Assembly: GCF_042683045.1 (NCBI RefSeq)
Contig: NZ_JBHUIT010000002.1
Coordinates: 372,001 to 436,000 of the forward strand
From: Luteolibacter algae
GTDB lineage: Bacteria; Verrucomicrobiota; Verrucomicrobiia; Verrucomicrobiales; Akkermansiaceae
Reading direction: 5' to 3'
Length of the DNA stretch: 64,000 bases
Every line of letters starts with the position of its first letter. The stretch's first letter is position 1. Positions 8,526-16,510 of this stretch are shown here, one piece after another. Position numbers and translations under genes: made by a program. The notes beneath the pieces were generated by a model. It had not been told where the DNA came from. It saw only the letters and a list, made by a program, of their open reading frames with translations, and did not search any database.

Positions 8526-10088
8526 TTAATTGTCTTCCTCAATGACGACCGTGAGGCCGAAGACATGCTCGAAGAGATCTGCCTTCGAGTCCATGGCGAG
8601 ACGCTCGATGGCGGCATCTTCGAGGCCTGGGAGGCGAATCTTGAGTTTACTGGAGGTGCGGCTGATTTCTATTTTTGAAACGCGTTGTGCGTGCGTGCGC
8701 TCAAGGGCATCAGCCACGCGGAGAATGGCTGCGAGTTTGCAAACACGAATACGGTCTTCCACTGAGAGCGCCGCGTATGAGGGATGGTCGAGACGGGGGC
8801 CCGAGTGCCGGTGATAGCGGGAAACGAGAGCAACGATGGTGACATCCAGGCGATCAAGACCAAAGATTTCCGAGTTTAGGATAATGTATTCCGAGTGCTT
8901 GTGGTGAGCCCGGGGACTGACGTAGGTGCCCACTTCATGCAAGATGGATGCGACCTGGAGAAGCAGCGCATCATGCTCTGTTAGATTATGCAGATCTTGC
9001 AGATTCTTCAAAAAATGCTCGCAGAGGCTGCCGACGTGAGCGCCATGCTTTGGATCGGACTGATATTTGTCCGCCAGAATGCGGGCCGAGCGAAGAACCT
9101 CCTCCGCAAAGGTGTCTGTGATGATCCGGGAGGCGAGAAGATCTTGCAGAAGACCTTGCTCATATTCACTGATGGGAATGTGGACTTCTTTTAGATTCAG
9201 TGATTCCGCAATCGCGAGATTGATCTCCAAGGCAGGAATCAGGGCCTCTGCTGTCTGGTAATCCAGCTGGAAGCGCTTTACGGCTTCAAGATCGGTGAGA
9301 GATGCGGTTTCCGCGGTAAATTCCCGGAAGCGCTTCAGTGAGCATGCTTCATTATTTTTGGTCACGAAGCGTGCGACCGATTGGATTTCGTAGCCGATAA
9401 GGACCAGGCCATCGATCTCGACGTCCGAATAATCAAACCTCAGCTGTGAGAGGTTTCCGGAGGCATGCTCACGGATGACGCGCATAAGCGTCGGGCCCTC
9501 GGCCAGTGAAGCTTCCACAGCCTCGCGGGTGCGGTGTGTTCCCATCCGGTAACTTGTATATCGGGTGATGAGTCCTTCCTGGAACAGCAGTGCCCGTGTG
9601 TTGCCCGGGCCGACGTGCACAACCAGAGCGGTGCGTTGGCTCATGGCCGGAAGATGCTGGATGCGGCGGCGCGTTTTGAGATAGATCAGACGGGTCATCT
9701 CACCATCATCGATCATCGAGACAGGAAGTCCGCAGGCAATGCGGATGCGATTGAGGACGGTTTCGTGGTTGGCCGCCTCATGGAGAACGTTTGTGGCTAC
9801 AGAGCGGTGGAAATTGTGCGGATCCAGGCCTAGCTCGGCAAGAGTCTCTTGATAGCCGCGGATAATTGATACGATGCGCTCAGTAGTCGCGCTGGAGACA
9901 AGATTGTTTCCAAACACATCTTGTGCCAGAGCTGCGGGTTGCTCCAGAAAGTCGATTGCGACGAGCCCACCATCGGCATCGCGCTCGGCAATGATCATGG
10001 ATACGGAGCTGGCTCCGATATGCAGTGCGGTGACAAGCTTCGCATGATTGTCCGGGTGCAATGTGGTTTTTTTCCGCGCTGGAAGCAT
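8526..10088 (-). CDS. ppx: Exopolyphosphatase, Ppx/GppA family with C-terminal HD-like domain
   Basis: Hydrolyses terminal phosphates of polyphosphate (Ppx) or guanosine pentaphosphate (GppA). Of its 520 residues, about 20-310 form the actin-like ASKHA fold (ALHIGASSVSMIIAERDADG, the phosphate loop VHVGPGNTRALLF). Residues of about 315-515 form the helical HD-type domain (LQVASILHEVGTYVS, YHRHSGP, RVADALERTHAQRV). Being first in an operon with ppk1 supports polyphosphate turnover as the main role. The first glycine-rich loop (HIGASSVSM) differs slightly from the usual DxGSNS form. It faces the PPK2 gene across a 110-base divergent promoter region. Confidence 0.9.
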   Translation of the reverse strand: MLPARKKTTLHPDNHAKLVTALHIGASSVSMIIAERDADGGLVAIDFLEQPAALAQDVFGNNLVSSATTERIVSIIRGYQETLAELGLDPHNFHRSVATNVLHEAANHETVLNRIRIACGLPVSMIDDGEMTRLIYLKTRRRIQHLPAMSQRTALVVHVGPGNTRALLFQEGLITRYTSYRMGTHRTREAVEASLAEGPTLMRVIREHASGNLSQLRFDYSDVEIDGLVLIGYEIQSVARFVTKNNEACSLKRFREFTAETASLTDLEAVKRFQLDYQTAEALIPALEINLAIAESLNLKEVHIPISEYEQGLLQDLLASRIITDTFAEEVLRSARILADKYQSDPKHGAHVGSLCEHFLKNLQDLHNLTEHDALLLQVASILHEVGTYVSPRAHHKHSEYIILNSEIFGLDRLDVTIVALVSRYHRHSGPRLDHPSYAALSVEDRIRVCKLAAILRVADALERTHAQRVSKIEISRTSSKLKIRLPGLEDAAIERLAMDSKADLFEHVFGLTVVIEEDN

Positions 10089-10131
10089 GTGAAGATGACA
10101 CTCCCAGCGACGTAGATTTACAATGATGAAT

Positions 10132-10173
10132 ATGTGACGATGAGCGGGAAAATGCAGACGAAGCTTGTCACAT
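10132..10173. promoter_or_regulatory. Inverted repeat between divergent polyphosphate genes
   Basis: ATGTGAC at 10132-10138 and GTCACAT at 10167-10173 are exact reverse complements separated by 28 bases. They lie midway in the 110-base gap between ppx (minus) and the PPK2 gene (plus). A shared regulator binding here is possible. The sequence does not fit a two-repeat PHO box well enough to name the regulator. Confidence 0.3.
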
Positions 10174-10198
10174 CAAGCTCGCAACGTGATAAAAGGCT

Positions 10199-11026
10199 AT
10201 GCCTGTCAGCGGAGCTTCCGAACGATATATAGTGAAACCCGGATCCAAAGTGGATCTCGGTAAGATTGATCCAGGGGAACAAACTTTGTTCCAAAAAGGC
10301 GGAAAAGAAGAAAGCTACGCCGCCTTCGATAAGCTGCAGGATGAGCTCCAGCACCTTCAGAAGATGCTTTACGCACAGAATAAGCATCGGGTTCTCGTCG
10401 TGATCCAAGCGATGGATACCGGTGGAAAAGACGGCTGCGTGAAACACGTTTTTTCCCGGATCGATCCCCAGGGAATCCATGTCCGTGCTTTCAAAAAGCC
10501 GAACGAAGAGGAACTTGCCCATGACTTTTTATGGAGGGTTCACGCGAAGGTCCCGCAAAATGGCCAGCTGGTAATCTTCAATCGTAGCCACTACGAGGAC
10601 ATCATCGCAGTGAAGGTGAAGAAAATTTACGAGGACAAGGTGTGGAAGCGCCGTTTCCGGCATGTCGTTGATTTCGAGCGTATGCTTGCGGAAGAAGGCA
10701 CCACCATTGTGAAGATTTTCCTTCATATTTCCAAGGAAGAGCAGAAGGAACGGCTTGAGTCCCGCTTAGTGAATCCGGACAAGCATTGGAAATTTAATCC
10801 AGACGACTTGAAAGACCGGGCGCTGTGGTCGGAATTCATGGAGACCTACGAGGATGTTCTGGCCAAGACGTCCACGGATTACGCACCTTGGTTTGTCGTT
10901 CCGGCAGATCGCAAGTGGTATCGGAATTTGATCGTTGCAAGGATCATGGTGGATACCTTGAAGAAACTCGATATGCGTTTCCCGGAGATCGACTGGAATC
11001 CCTCCGAAATCGTCGTAAACGACTGA
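10199..11026 (+). CDS. ppk2: Polyphosphate kinase 2 family protein
   Basis: A 275-residue single-domain PPK2, which phosphorylates nucleoside mono- or diphosphates using polyphosphate. The Walker A region is VVIQAMDTGGKDGCVKHVF and the Walker B-like segment is FNRSHYEDIIAVKV. The lid arginines are in RRFRHVVDFERML. The segments KHWKFNPDDLKDR and TDYAPWFVVPADRKWYRN are typical of the PPK2 subfamily annotated as polyphosphate:AMP/ADP phosphotransferase. The ATG at 10199 is preceded by a weak AAAGG. Divergent from ppx-ppk1, it completes a three-gene polyphosphate block. Whether it prefers AMP, ADP or GDP cannot be read from the sequence. Confidence 0.93.
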   Translation: MPVSGASERYIVKPGSKVDLGKIDPGEQTLFQKGGKEESYAAFDKLQDELQHLQKMLYAQNKHRVLVVIQAMDTGGKDGCVKHVFSRIDPQGIHVRAFKKPNEEELAHDFLWRVHAKVPQNGQLVIFNRSHYEDIIAVKVKKIYEDKVWKRRFRHVVDFERMLAEEGTTIVKIFLHISKEEQKERLESRLVNPDKHWKFNPDDLKDRALWSEFMETYEDVLAKTSTDYAPWFVVPADRKWYRNLIVARIMVDTLKKLDMRFPEIDWNPSEIVVND

Positions 11027-11105
11027 TACTTAAAGCTTATTAGGAATTCTTGACTGTAAAATAGGATTGTTAATACAGGCAGGGCGTGTAAGTTGACCAA
11101 GTGTC

Positions 11106-11441
11106 ATGAATACCCGTCGCTCAAGTCGCTTCCAACGTGCGTGCAATAAGTATCCGGTGCTGAGATTTGTCCGTGGACCGCTTCTGTGCGTAACGGCACA
11201 GTTCAACACACGGAATGCGATCTTTATGATCCTGTTGTGTGTGCCAGTCCTATTGTTTGGTGCCTTACAGACAATACCAGGATTCTTGTTCGTATCTCCG
11301 CAGCAAAATGAATATTTCTATTTCGCGCAGATCCTCAGCGAGAGTAACTCACGATGGCTGCCGATGGTGCTATGCACCCTGTGCACTTGTTTTTGTTTTG
11401 CAGTGCCGTGTGATCGGCACCCGGCGCTTGGACGCAAGTGA
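11106..11441 (+). CDS. Possible short membrane protein or N-terminal remnant of a larger one
   Basis: A 111-codon frame that I do not recognise. It has two hydrophobic stretches, roughly residues 38-64 (IFMILLCVPVLLFGALQTIP) and 84-100 (WLPMVLCTLCTCFCFAVP), and an unusually high cysteine content at the end. It lies in the 468-base gap before the patatin gene and is the only plausible coding frame there. It could be the stump of a multi-span membrane protein, a real small component of the patatin/SLOG locus, or chance. The flanking sequence is more AT-rich than the neighbours. Apart from this frame I see nothing in 11027-11494. Confidence 0.3.
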   Translation: MNTRRSSRFQRACNKYPVLRFVRGPLLCVTAQFNTRNAIFMILLCVPVLLFGALQTIPGFLFVSPQQNEYFYFAQILSESNSRWLPMVLCTLCTCFCFAVPCDRHPALGRK

Positions 11442-11494
11442 TACGCTCGGTTTTGCTTGAGCAATGCCTGTAAAAGGCACTTATATATCGAGCA

Positions 11495-12604
11495 ATGAAA
11501 TCTATTACCGAGCCTCCTTCCGGAAGAGCGCGATTGCTGGCTTTTGATGGAGGCGGGATCCGGGGGCTCTTTGCCCTTCAGTACGCGAAAAGAATCGAGA
11601 CGCTGCTCCGGGCAAGGACAGGGAATCCTCATCTGGTGCTGGCGGATCATTTTCATTATATCGGCGGCACCAGCACAGGGGCAATTATCGCTGCATTCCT
11701 TTCCTGGGGACTAGAGGTCGCGGAGATCGAAAGATTATACCGTATCAACGCGCTGGCGATGTTCCAGAAATCCGGGTGGACCACGCGTTTCACCAGCCAC
11801 AAATTTGTTGCCGATGGGTTGACCGAATTCCTCCAAAAGTTTTTTGTCGAGGATGATGGAACCCCTGCGACTTTCGGCACACAGAAGCTCAAAACATTGC
11901 TTCTTGTCGTCACACGAAATGCCTCCACAGGTTCTCCCTGGCCACTTTCCAACAATCCGCAAGCGAAATACAACGATCCAGCCTCACCGGGAAATAATTT
12001 GCAAATTCCGTTGTGGCAGCTGGTTAGAGCCAGCACGGCGGCTCCGACATTTTTTCCTCCGGAGATTTTACGGGTCAAGGGTGAGAAGGGTGAGGATATG
12101 GAATTCGCCTTTGAGGATGGCGGGATCACTCCTTTTAATAATCCCGCCTATTTGCTGAAGATCATGGCGACCTTGCCGGAGTATAATCTTGGCTGGAAAA
12201 GTGGTAGAGAGCGGATGTCTGTGGTTTCCATTGGCACGGGTGGCACCAAGCTTGGACGGGATCAGCATATGCTTGATGTGCTTTCCCAAGCGAAGAATTT
12301 GCCCTCGGCGTTGATCGGATCATTCCAGCAGTATCAGGATTTGCTGTGCAGAGTGCATGGCGAGTGTCGTTACGGGCCGCCGATAGATGGCGAGCTAGGC
12401 GCTCTTACCCGGCCAAGCGAAAATCCGGAATATATCTATGCCAGATATGACAAGATTTTTACAGATGCCGACCTGAAAGCGGCTGAGGCTGTCACCAAGC
12501 ACGGTTTCACATTGGACAATCTCGAACTCATGGACTTTCTCTGTGAATGCGGAGCGTCACATGCTGAGGATGTCGTGAAATTAGAACACTTCGATGATGA
12601 ATAA
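11495..12604 (+). CDS. Patatin-like phospholipase
   Basis: A predicted serine lipase of the patatin/cPLA2 fold that would release fatty acids from membrane lipids. The 369 residues contain the oxyanion motif GGGIRG (19-24), the nucleophile elbow GTSTG (58-62, Ser60) and the second catalytic residue in EDGG (Asp208), so the Ser-Asp dyad is complete. There is no signal peptide, so it would act from the cytoplasm. Its last 11 bases overlap the start of a SLOG-domain gene, which implies translational coupling. Patatins are known effectors in cyclic-nucleotide and other immune systems. No cyclase gene is present here, so that role is an inference. Confidence 0.9.
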   Translation: MKSITEPPSGRARLLAFDGGGIRGLFALQYAKRIETLLRARTGNPHLVLADHFHYIGGTSTGAIIAAFLSWGLEVAEIERLYRINALAMFQKSGWTTRFTSHKFVADGLTEFLQKFFVEDDGTPATFGTQKLKTLLLVVTRNASTGSPWPLSNNPQAKYNDPASPGNNLQIPLWQLVRASTAAPTFFPPEILRVKGEKGEDMEFAFEDGGITPFNNPAYLLKIMATLPEYNLGWKSGRERMSVVSIGTGGTKLGRDQHMLDVLSQAKNLPSALIGSFQQYQDLLCRVHGECRYGPPIDGELGALTRPSENPEYIYARYDKIFTDADLKAAEAVTKHGFTLDNLELMDFLCECGASHAEDVVKLEHFDDE

Positions 12605-13211
12605 TACCAAGCTCCAGCCAAAATTGCTCGGCTTCGCCGGGCACCGGCAAGTGGCGGACAAAGAAAAACTAGCCATCGTGATCCGGCATGAAGTCGAGAT
12701 GATGAAACAAGCTCTAGGCGAGAAAATGATTGGTATATCGAGTGCCGCTGCCGGAGCGGATTTGGTTTTCCTCCGCGCCTGTGTCGAGCTGCGGATTCCG
12801 ACCATTGTGATTCTTCCATTTTCCGAGGAGAGATTCTCGGAGGATTTCGAGGATCAGGCGGAATGGCAGCTTGCCCAGCAGCTGATGAGTGTTTCTCTGG
12901 TAAAATATATCATTCCGGGCCGATATGAATCCCCGCAGGCGTATCATGTGGTTTCCACACAGCTTTTGGAATGGGCGGATGCCTTTCTGTTTGCGTGGAA
13001 TGGCCAGCCCCAGAAAGGGATTGGAGGGACGGGCGAAACGGTGGCAGACGCACGGGATACAGGCACGCCGAGCCGGATTATTGATACCGGATCCCTGGTC
13101 GCAAGGTGGCAGGTTCCTGTAGACGAAAGCCGTGCGGCAAAGCATGGGTTTGAGACGAGAAGAGAACTACTGGAATTTCTCGATCGGCGGTATTCCGGCG
13201 CGGTTCATTAA
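12594..13211 (+). CDS. SLOG-domain (Rossmannoid) nucleotide-binding protein
   Basis: A 205-residue protein with the SLOG layout: GFAGHR (residues 13-18) after the first strand, GISSAAAGAD then the strand TIVILPF with a downstream SEDF, and the late segment WADAFLFAWNGQPQKGIGGTGETV. Related proteins usually read SpLAeGADR, so the AD here is followed by Leu instead of Arg. SLOG domains bind NAD-, ADP-ribose- or nucleotide-derived ligands, or cleave nucleotides, and are common in conflict systems. ATG at 12594 (or 12597) overlaps the end of the patatin gene, so the two are one unit. The stop codon TAA shares the bases TTAA with the stop of the convergent gene. Confidence 0.8.
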   Translation: MMNNTKLQPKLLGFAGHRQVADKEKLAIVIRHEVEMMKQALGEKMIGISSAAAGADLVFLRACVELRIPTIVILPFSEERFSEDFEDQAEWQLAQQLMSVSLVKYIIPGRYESPQAYHVVSTQLLEWADAFLFAWNGQPQKGIGGTGETVADARDTGTPSRIIDTGSLVARWQVPVDESRAAKHGFETRRELLEFLDRRYSGAVH

Positions 13212-13774
13212 CTTTCCATACTGAGACGGAGCGCCTTTGATCTGCGTGATTGCTCGCGATCGCAAGCGGTCAGAAATGATTTGATCTCTTCAAGGAGAGA
13301 ATCGCAGTGCTTGTTCCATTTTTCCCGCCCTCGAAGGATCAGCGCACTCTCGCGCAATCCAGTGAAGTGGACTTGCTCGGCACCCGCGTTTCTCAGTTCC
13401 GATAGCTCATTGCGAATCGCCTTGAAAAAACCCAGCTCGAATCCGTTCCCGGCATCATAAGCGGCCTTCACCAGAGAAACGGTGACGGGCGGGGCCAGTG
13501 GCTCGAGTTTCTCCGCGATCTTTTCGCAGCCGATTTTTACAAGCATCTTGCGCACCCGCTCATAGAGATCTTCCAGAAGAAGGAGCCGGAGTGGACATTT
13601 GTTTTCCAAATAAAGCTCCACCCCGCTTCTAATCTCCTCGACTAAGGGAAAATCCTCCAAATCAGCAGCTTGCGCGGCACGGCGCAAGGCATCCTCCAGC
13701 CACAGGGTATCGTAATCGAGCACCTGGTAGGGGCCGATTTGGATAGCGGGGCGGTTGCCGATGTATGAAATCAC
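13208..13774 (-). CDS. Unknown cytoplasmic protein
   Basis: A 188-residue protein that I do not recognise. After a short beta-rich start (SYIGNRPAIQIGPYQVLDYD) it is predicted to be almost entirely alpha-helical and charged, with no signal peptide or membrane segment. It lies 84 bases downstream of nrdR on the same strand and may share its transcript. It is convergent with the SLOG gene, with overlapping stops. The open frame and codon use like the neighbours suggest a real gene. I see no basis for linking it functionally to the patatin/SLOG pair. Confidence 0.65.
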   Translation of the reverse strand: MISYIGNRPAIQIGPYQVLDYDTLWLEDALRRAAQAADLEDFPLVEEIRSGVELYLENKCPLRLLLLEDLYERVRKMLVKIGCEKIAEKLEPLAPPVTVSLVKAAYDAGNGFELGFFKAIRNELSELRNAGAEQVHFTGLRESALILRGREKWNKHCDSLLEEIKSFLTACDREQSRRSKALRLSMES

Positions 13775-13858
13775 GAAAAAGTATTAACGGTAGTTATGAA
13801 AAAGTGGTTTGGGGTGGGACAGCAGTCTGGGTGAAGGTCGGATTTTGGCTGGTTGGAC

Positions 13859-14350
13859 CTATTCTTTGAACAAACGTCTCTGGAAGGTATCCCTTGCCGC
13901 GCGTCGCGAGAGGGACTGAATCTCCGCGATGAACTCATTGACGTTTTCAAACTGGCGGTAGACTGAAACGTAGCGCACATACGCTACCGGATCGATCTGG
14001 TGGAGCTTGTCCATCACCTTGGCGCCGATTGATGCCGAGGGCACTTCGCTAAGGTGGTCTTTGTGAAGGTCTGTGAGAATTTCCTCCACCGCGCGATCCA
14101 GTCTCTCCATAGAAACGGGGCGCTTTTCACAAGCTTTGATGAGTCCTCCCATTAGTTTCTCGCGGTTGAGCGATTCTCTAGTCCCGTCTCTTTTGACAAC
14201 TCGGAGTTCGGTGCGCTCGATTTGCTCATAGGTGGTGTATCGATACGCGCATTTCAGGCATTCCCGGCGACGGCGGATCGTCGTCCCATCTTTCGAGGAA
14301 CGTGAATCGAGCACTTTGTCATTAAGGGAACCGCATTGAACGCAACGCAT
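13859..14350 (-). CDS. nrdR: Transcriptional repressor NrdR
   Basis: Represses ribonucleotide reductase genes in response to ATP/dATP. The 163 residues show the N-terminal zinc ribbon with cysteines 3, 6, 31 and 34 (MRCVQCG and ECLKC) around SRSSKDGTTIRRRRECL. The ATP-cone follows (VVKRDGTRESLNREKLMGG) and then VAYVRYVSVYRQFENVNEF, a near-invariant family segment. The length is standard. No nrd genes lie in this window, so its targets are elsewhere. Confidence 0.97.
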   Translation of the reverse strand: MRCVQCGSLNDKVLDSRSSKDGTTIRRRRECLKCAYRYTTYEQIERTELRVVKRDGTRESLNREKLMGGLIKACEKRPVSMERLDRAVEEILTDLHKDHLSEVPSASIGAKVMDKLHQIDPVAYVRYVSVYRQFENVNEFIAEIQSLSRRAARDTFQRRLFKE

Positions 14351-14419
14351 AGATCGGGAGGTGAAACAATGCGCTATACTCTAATCGCTCATGTGGTATG
14401 GTCAATTCGAAAACGGTAG

Positions 14420-14434
14420 CACATATTGCATGTG
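14420..14434. promoter_or_regulatory. Short inverted repeat upstream of nrdR
   Basis: CACAT-ATTGC-ATGTG lies 70-84 bases upstream of the nrdR start. The arms are exact, and the centre is AT-rich like an NrdR box (ACACWATATATWGTGT). The match is partial and there is only one copy, so this is a weak candidate operator. Confidence 0.2.
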
Positions 14435-14638
14435 AACCTTGAAGATCAATAGGTCTTATGGGTTATTTTTGAAAAATTCGACCTGCGGGAAAATGGCTCC
14501 GGTAGAAGTTTCCAAAAAGTGCGAAAGGGGAGCGACAGTCAGGCAAACTTGAGGAAATGTGGTCCATCTGGTTGGCGAAATAATTTGCAAAGCGCGATCT
14601 TTCCGGTCTGTTTGGGCGCTTTTTTACATGCGGGTCGG

Positions 14639-15709
14639 TCAATTTGCCGCGGAGATTTTTTCATCCGCTTCCGCCTTGTCTCCAGACTGTTCCTCCGGTG
14701 CTTCCTGATGGTTGGCACCTTCTGGCTGGTAGCAGAACTCTGCAAACATGGGGAAATGATCCGATCCCACTGATGGCAACCGTTTGAGATGGATGACGCG
14801 GAAATGATCCGAGATAAAGATGTGATCCAGGGGCCAACGGAGGAACCAATGGTGAGCGTGAAAGGTGCTGAAGAAACCTCTGCCCACGCGAGGATCCAGT
14901 AATCGGCTGATTTTCTGAAACAGGCGCGTCGTCCGTGACCAGGCGACGTCATTCAAATCCCCCAGAACGATGGTCGGTCCACCGTGTTCTTCAGCTCGTT
15001 TCCCGATGATCAGGAGTTCCGCATCCCTGTCTGTCGAAGTGCTGTCCTCATCCGGGAAAGGAGGTTTGGGGTGAAGAATATGGAGTTTCACCAAGGTCCC
15101 ATCGCTGAGGTGGATGGCGGCATGCACTGAAGGAATATTTTCTCTGATAATGTATTCCACGGTGGTTCCGATCAATGGTATCCGCGAGCGAACCACCATC
15201 CCATAGGTGTCTTCCTGGGGGAGTTCCACAGCGTGGGGATACTGCCCCGATAGATTGGAGAGCTTGTCGTTCCACCATTTGTCCGTTTCCAATGCTACGA
15301 AGATGTCCGGCTGATATTCGCGGATATGGGAGAGGAGTTTATCGCTTTTCCGATTGTACATCAGAACGTTGGAAACCAGAAATTTGATTCTTATCTCGCT
15401 GGTTCCGTCCAGGACCTCCTTTTTGTGTAGAGGGGTGTAGCGCCACATCCAGATGGCGAGAGCAAGTAGGGCGGAGGCGAGCAGGAAGATAATCAACCAG
15501 TCCCGACCGGTTTCGGAATCCGAAAAACCGAAGATGAACAAACCCGGCATCACCAGTAGACCAGCAACGAATAGCTGAATTCTGGGGAAATCCCAGCCTC
15601 TGATCATCCAATAATCGCAACGGATCAAAGGAATGAATGTGCCTATGGTAATAAAGAGGGCAAGGAGTTGGAATATCATTTCAGCGATCACCCAACCAAA
15701 CAACTCCAT
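14639..15709 (-). CDS. Membrane-anchored endonuclease/exonuclease/phosphatase-family protein
   Basis: 356 residues. Three hydrophobic helices occupy about residues 5-95 (IFQLLALFITIGTFIPL, LFVAGLLVMPGLFIFGF, LIIFLLASALLALAIWMW). A soluble EEP (DNase I-like) domain follows, with the metal and catalytic motifs QPDIFVALE, IVLGDLND, WPLDHIFIS and GSDHFPMFAEF. This architecture is common in Bacteroidetes and PVC bacteria, where the catalytic domain may act on phosphodiesters or lipids; the substrate is unknown. The C-terminus is a charged Glu/Ala-rich tail of about 25 residues. The next gene in the same direction, nrdR, is 288 bases away. That gap holds no gene. Confidence 0.85.
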   Translation of the reverse strand: MELFGWVIAEMIFQLLALFITIGTFIPLIRCDYWMIRGWDFPRIQLFVAGLLVMPGLFIFGFSDSETGRDWLIIFLLASALLALAIWMWRYTPLHKKEVLDGTSEIRIKFLVSNVLMYNRKSDKLLSHIREYQPDIFVALETDKWWNDKLSNLSGQYPHAVELPQEDTYGMVVRSRIPLIGTTVEYIIRENIPSVHAAIHLSDGTLVKLHILHPKPPFPDEDSTSTDRDAELLIIGKRAEEHGGPTIVLGDLNDVAWSRTTRLFQKISRLLDPRVGRGFFSTFHAHHWFLRWPLDHIFISDHFRVIHLKRLPSVGSDHFPMFAEFCYQPEGANHQEAPEEQSGDKAEADEKISAAN

Positions 15710-15818
15710 GCAGCGGAGTTCGTCAAATGACTCCCGCCGTCAATGATCGGCTGGATATCTTCCGAGAGTGGTTTTCAGCGGTTCCAATTTGTTGGAACTT
15801 TTGCTATCCGGTCGGTCG

Positions 15819-16184
15819 ATGAGTCCTTCCGCCCTCGCCAATCTCCTGCACGCGCTTCCTTATGTTGAGGAGACCACACCCTTCGGGCCGGAAGTGCTTG
15901 TTCAGAAAGTGGGGGATAAAATGTTCGCCTGCTATCCACCGGTGAAAGAACCTCTCCGGCTGAACTTGAAATGCGATCCGGAGCGAGCCATCGAAATGAG
16001 GGAGAAATATGAGGAAATTACTCCCGGATATCATATGAACAAGCGGCACTCGAACACCCTTTTGCTGGATGGGACACTTCCCCCGGAGCTAGTGAAGGAA
16101 TTAGTAGAACATTCCTACGATCTGGTAATGAAATCGCTCACCAGGAAGAAGCGCGATGAACTGAGCCAAGACAGGTTCCCTTAG
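15819..16184 (+). CDS. MmcQ/YjbR family protein
   Basis: A small protein of the CyaY-like-fold MmcQ/YjbR family, often called DNA-binding although its function is not settled. The signature segments are all present: FACYPPVKEPLRLNLKCDPE, then EITPGYHMNKRHSNTLLLDG and HSYDLVMKSL. I place the start at the ATG at 15819, because the family begins with the helix that follows. An upstream GTG at 15768 would add 17 atypical residues. It is divergent from the membrane EEP gene. Confidence 0.88.
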   Translation: MSPSALANLLHALPYVEETTPFGPEVLVQKVGDKMFACYPPVKEPLRLNLKCDPERAIEMREKYEEITPGYHMNKRHSNTLLLDGTLPPELVKELVEHSYDLVMKSLTRKKRDELSQDRFP

Positions 16185-16510
16185 AATCCTGTTAGGTTGC
16201 TTATAGGATGATAAGTAGCTTTCCGTCGTTTTTCACCAAGGACGCTCGGGAACTGGTCGATAGGAGGAGGATTTTGTCAAAGGTTGAGTGGTCGGGTAAT
16301 AATGAATCTTGGCTATGTGTCTGATTATCAGGGCTTTGACTGTTAGATAATTGTTTTATCGGATGATTAGTAGTTTGGCTGCCAGGTGGATTGATGGATT
16401 GTGAGGGCATTGCCTAAGTTGAATATGCAAGGTTTCCCTGCATTTCATCGAGGTGGTTTTCCATGGAGTGAGAGGTGGGGATGGCTTGTTCACCCTTACA
16501 CCCCTACCCA
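16185..16510. other. AT-rich gene-free stretch with imperfect direct repeats
   Basis: No convincing gene is present. A 21-base segment beginning TTATAGGATGATAAGTAG (16202-16222) recurs imperfectly at 16357-16377 (TTATCGGATGATTAGTAG), with 18 of 21 bases matching. The stretch is poorer in GC than its surroundings and reads like degenerate short repeats. The promoter of the PEP-CTERM gene should lie in its last 100 bases. Confidence 0.35.

Noticed and set aside
10089..10198. PHO box controlling the polyphosphate genes
   Set aside because: CTTGTCACATC resembles half a box, but the second direct repeat at 11-base spacing is missing.
11495..13211. A complete CBASS system
   Set aside because: A patatin is present, but no CD-NTase cyclase, Cap2/Cap3 or HORMA/TRIP13 genes are found on either side.
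14420..14434. NrdR box controlling nrdR itself
   Set aside because: Only one imperfect copy is present, whereas NrdR boxes occur as spaced pairs. I kept it only as a low-confidence inverted repeat.
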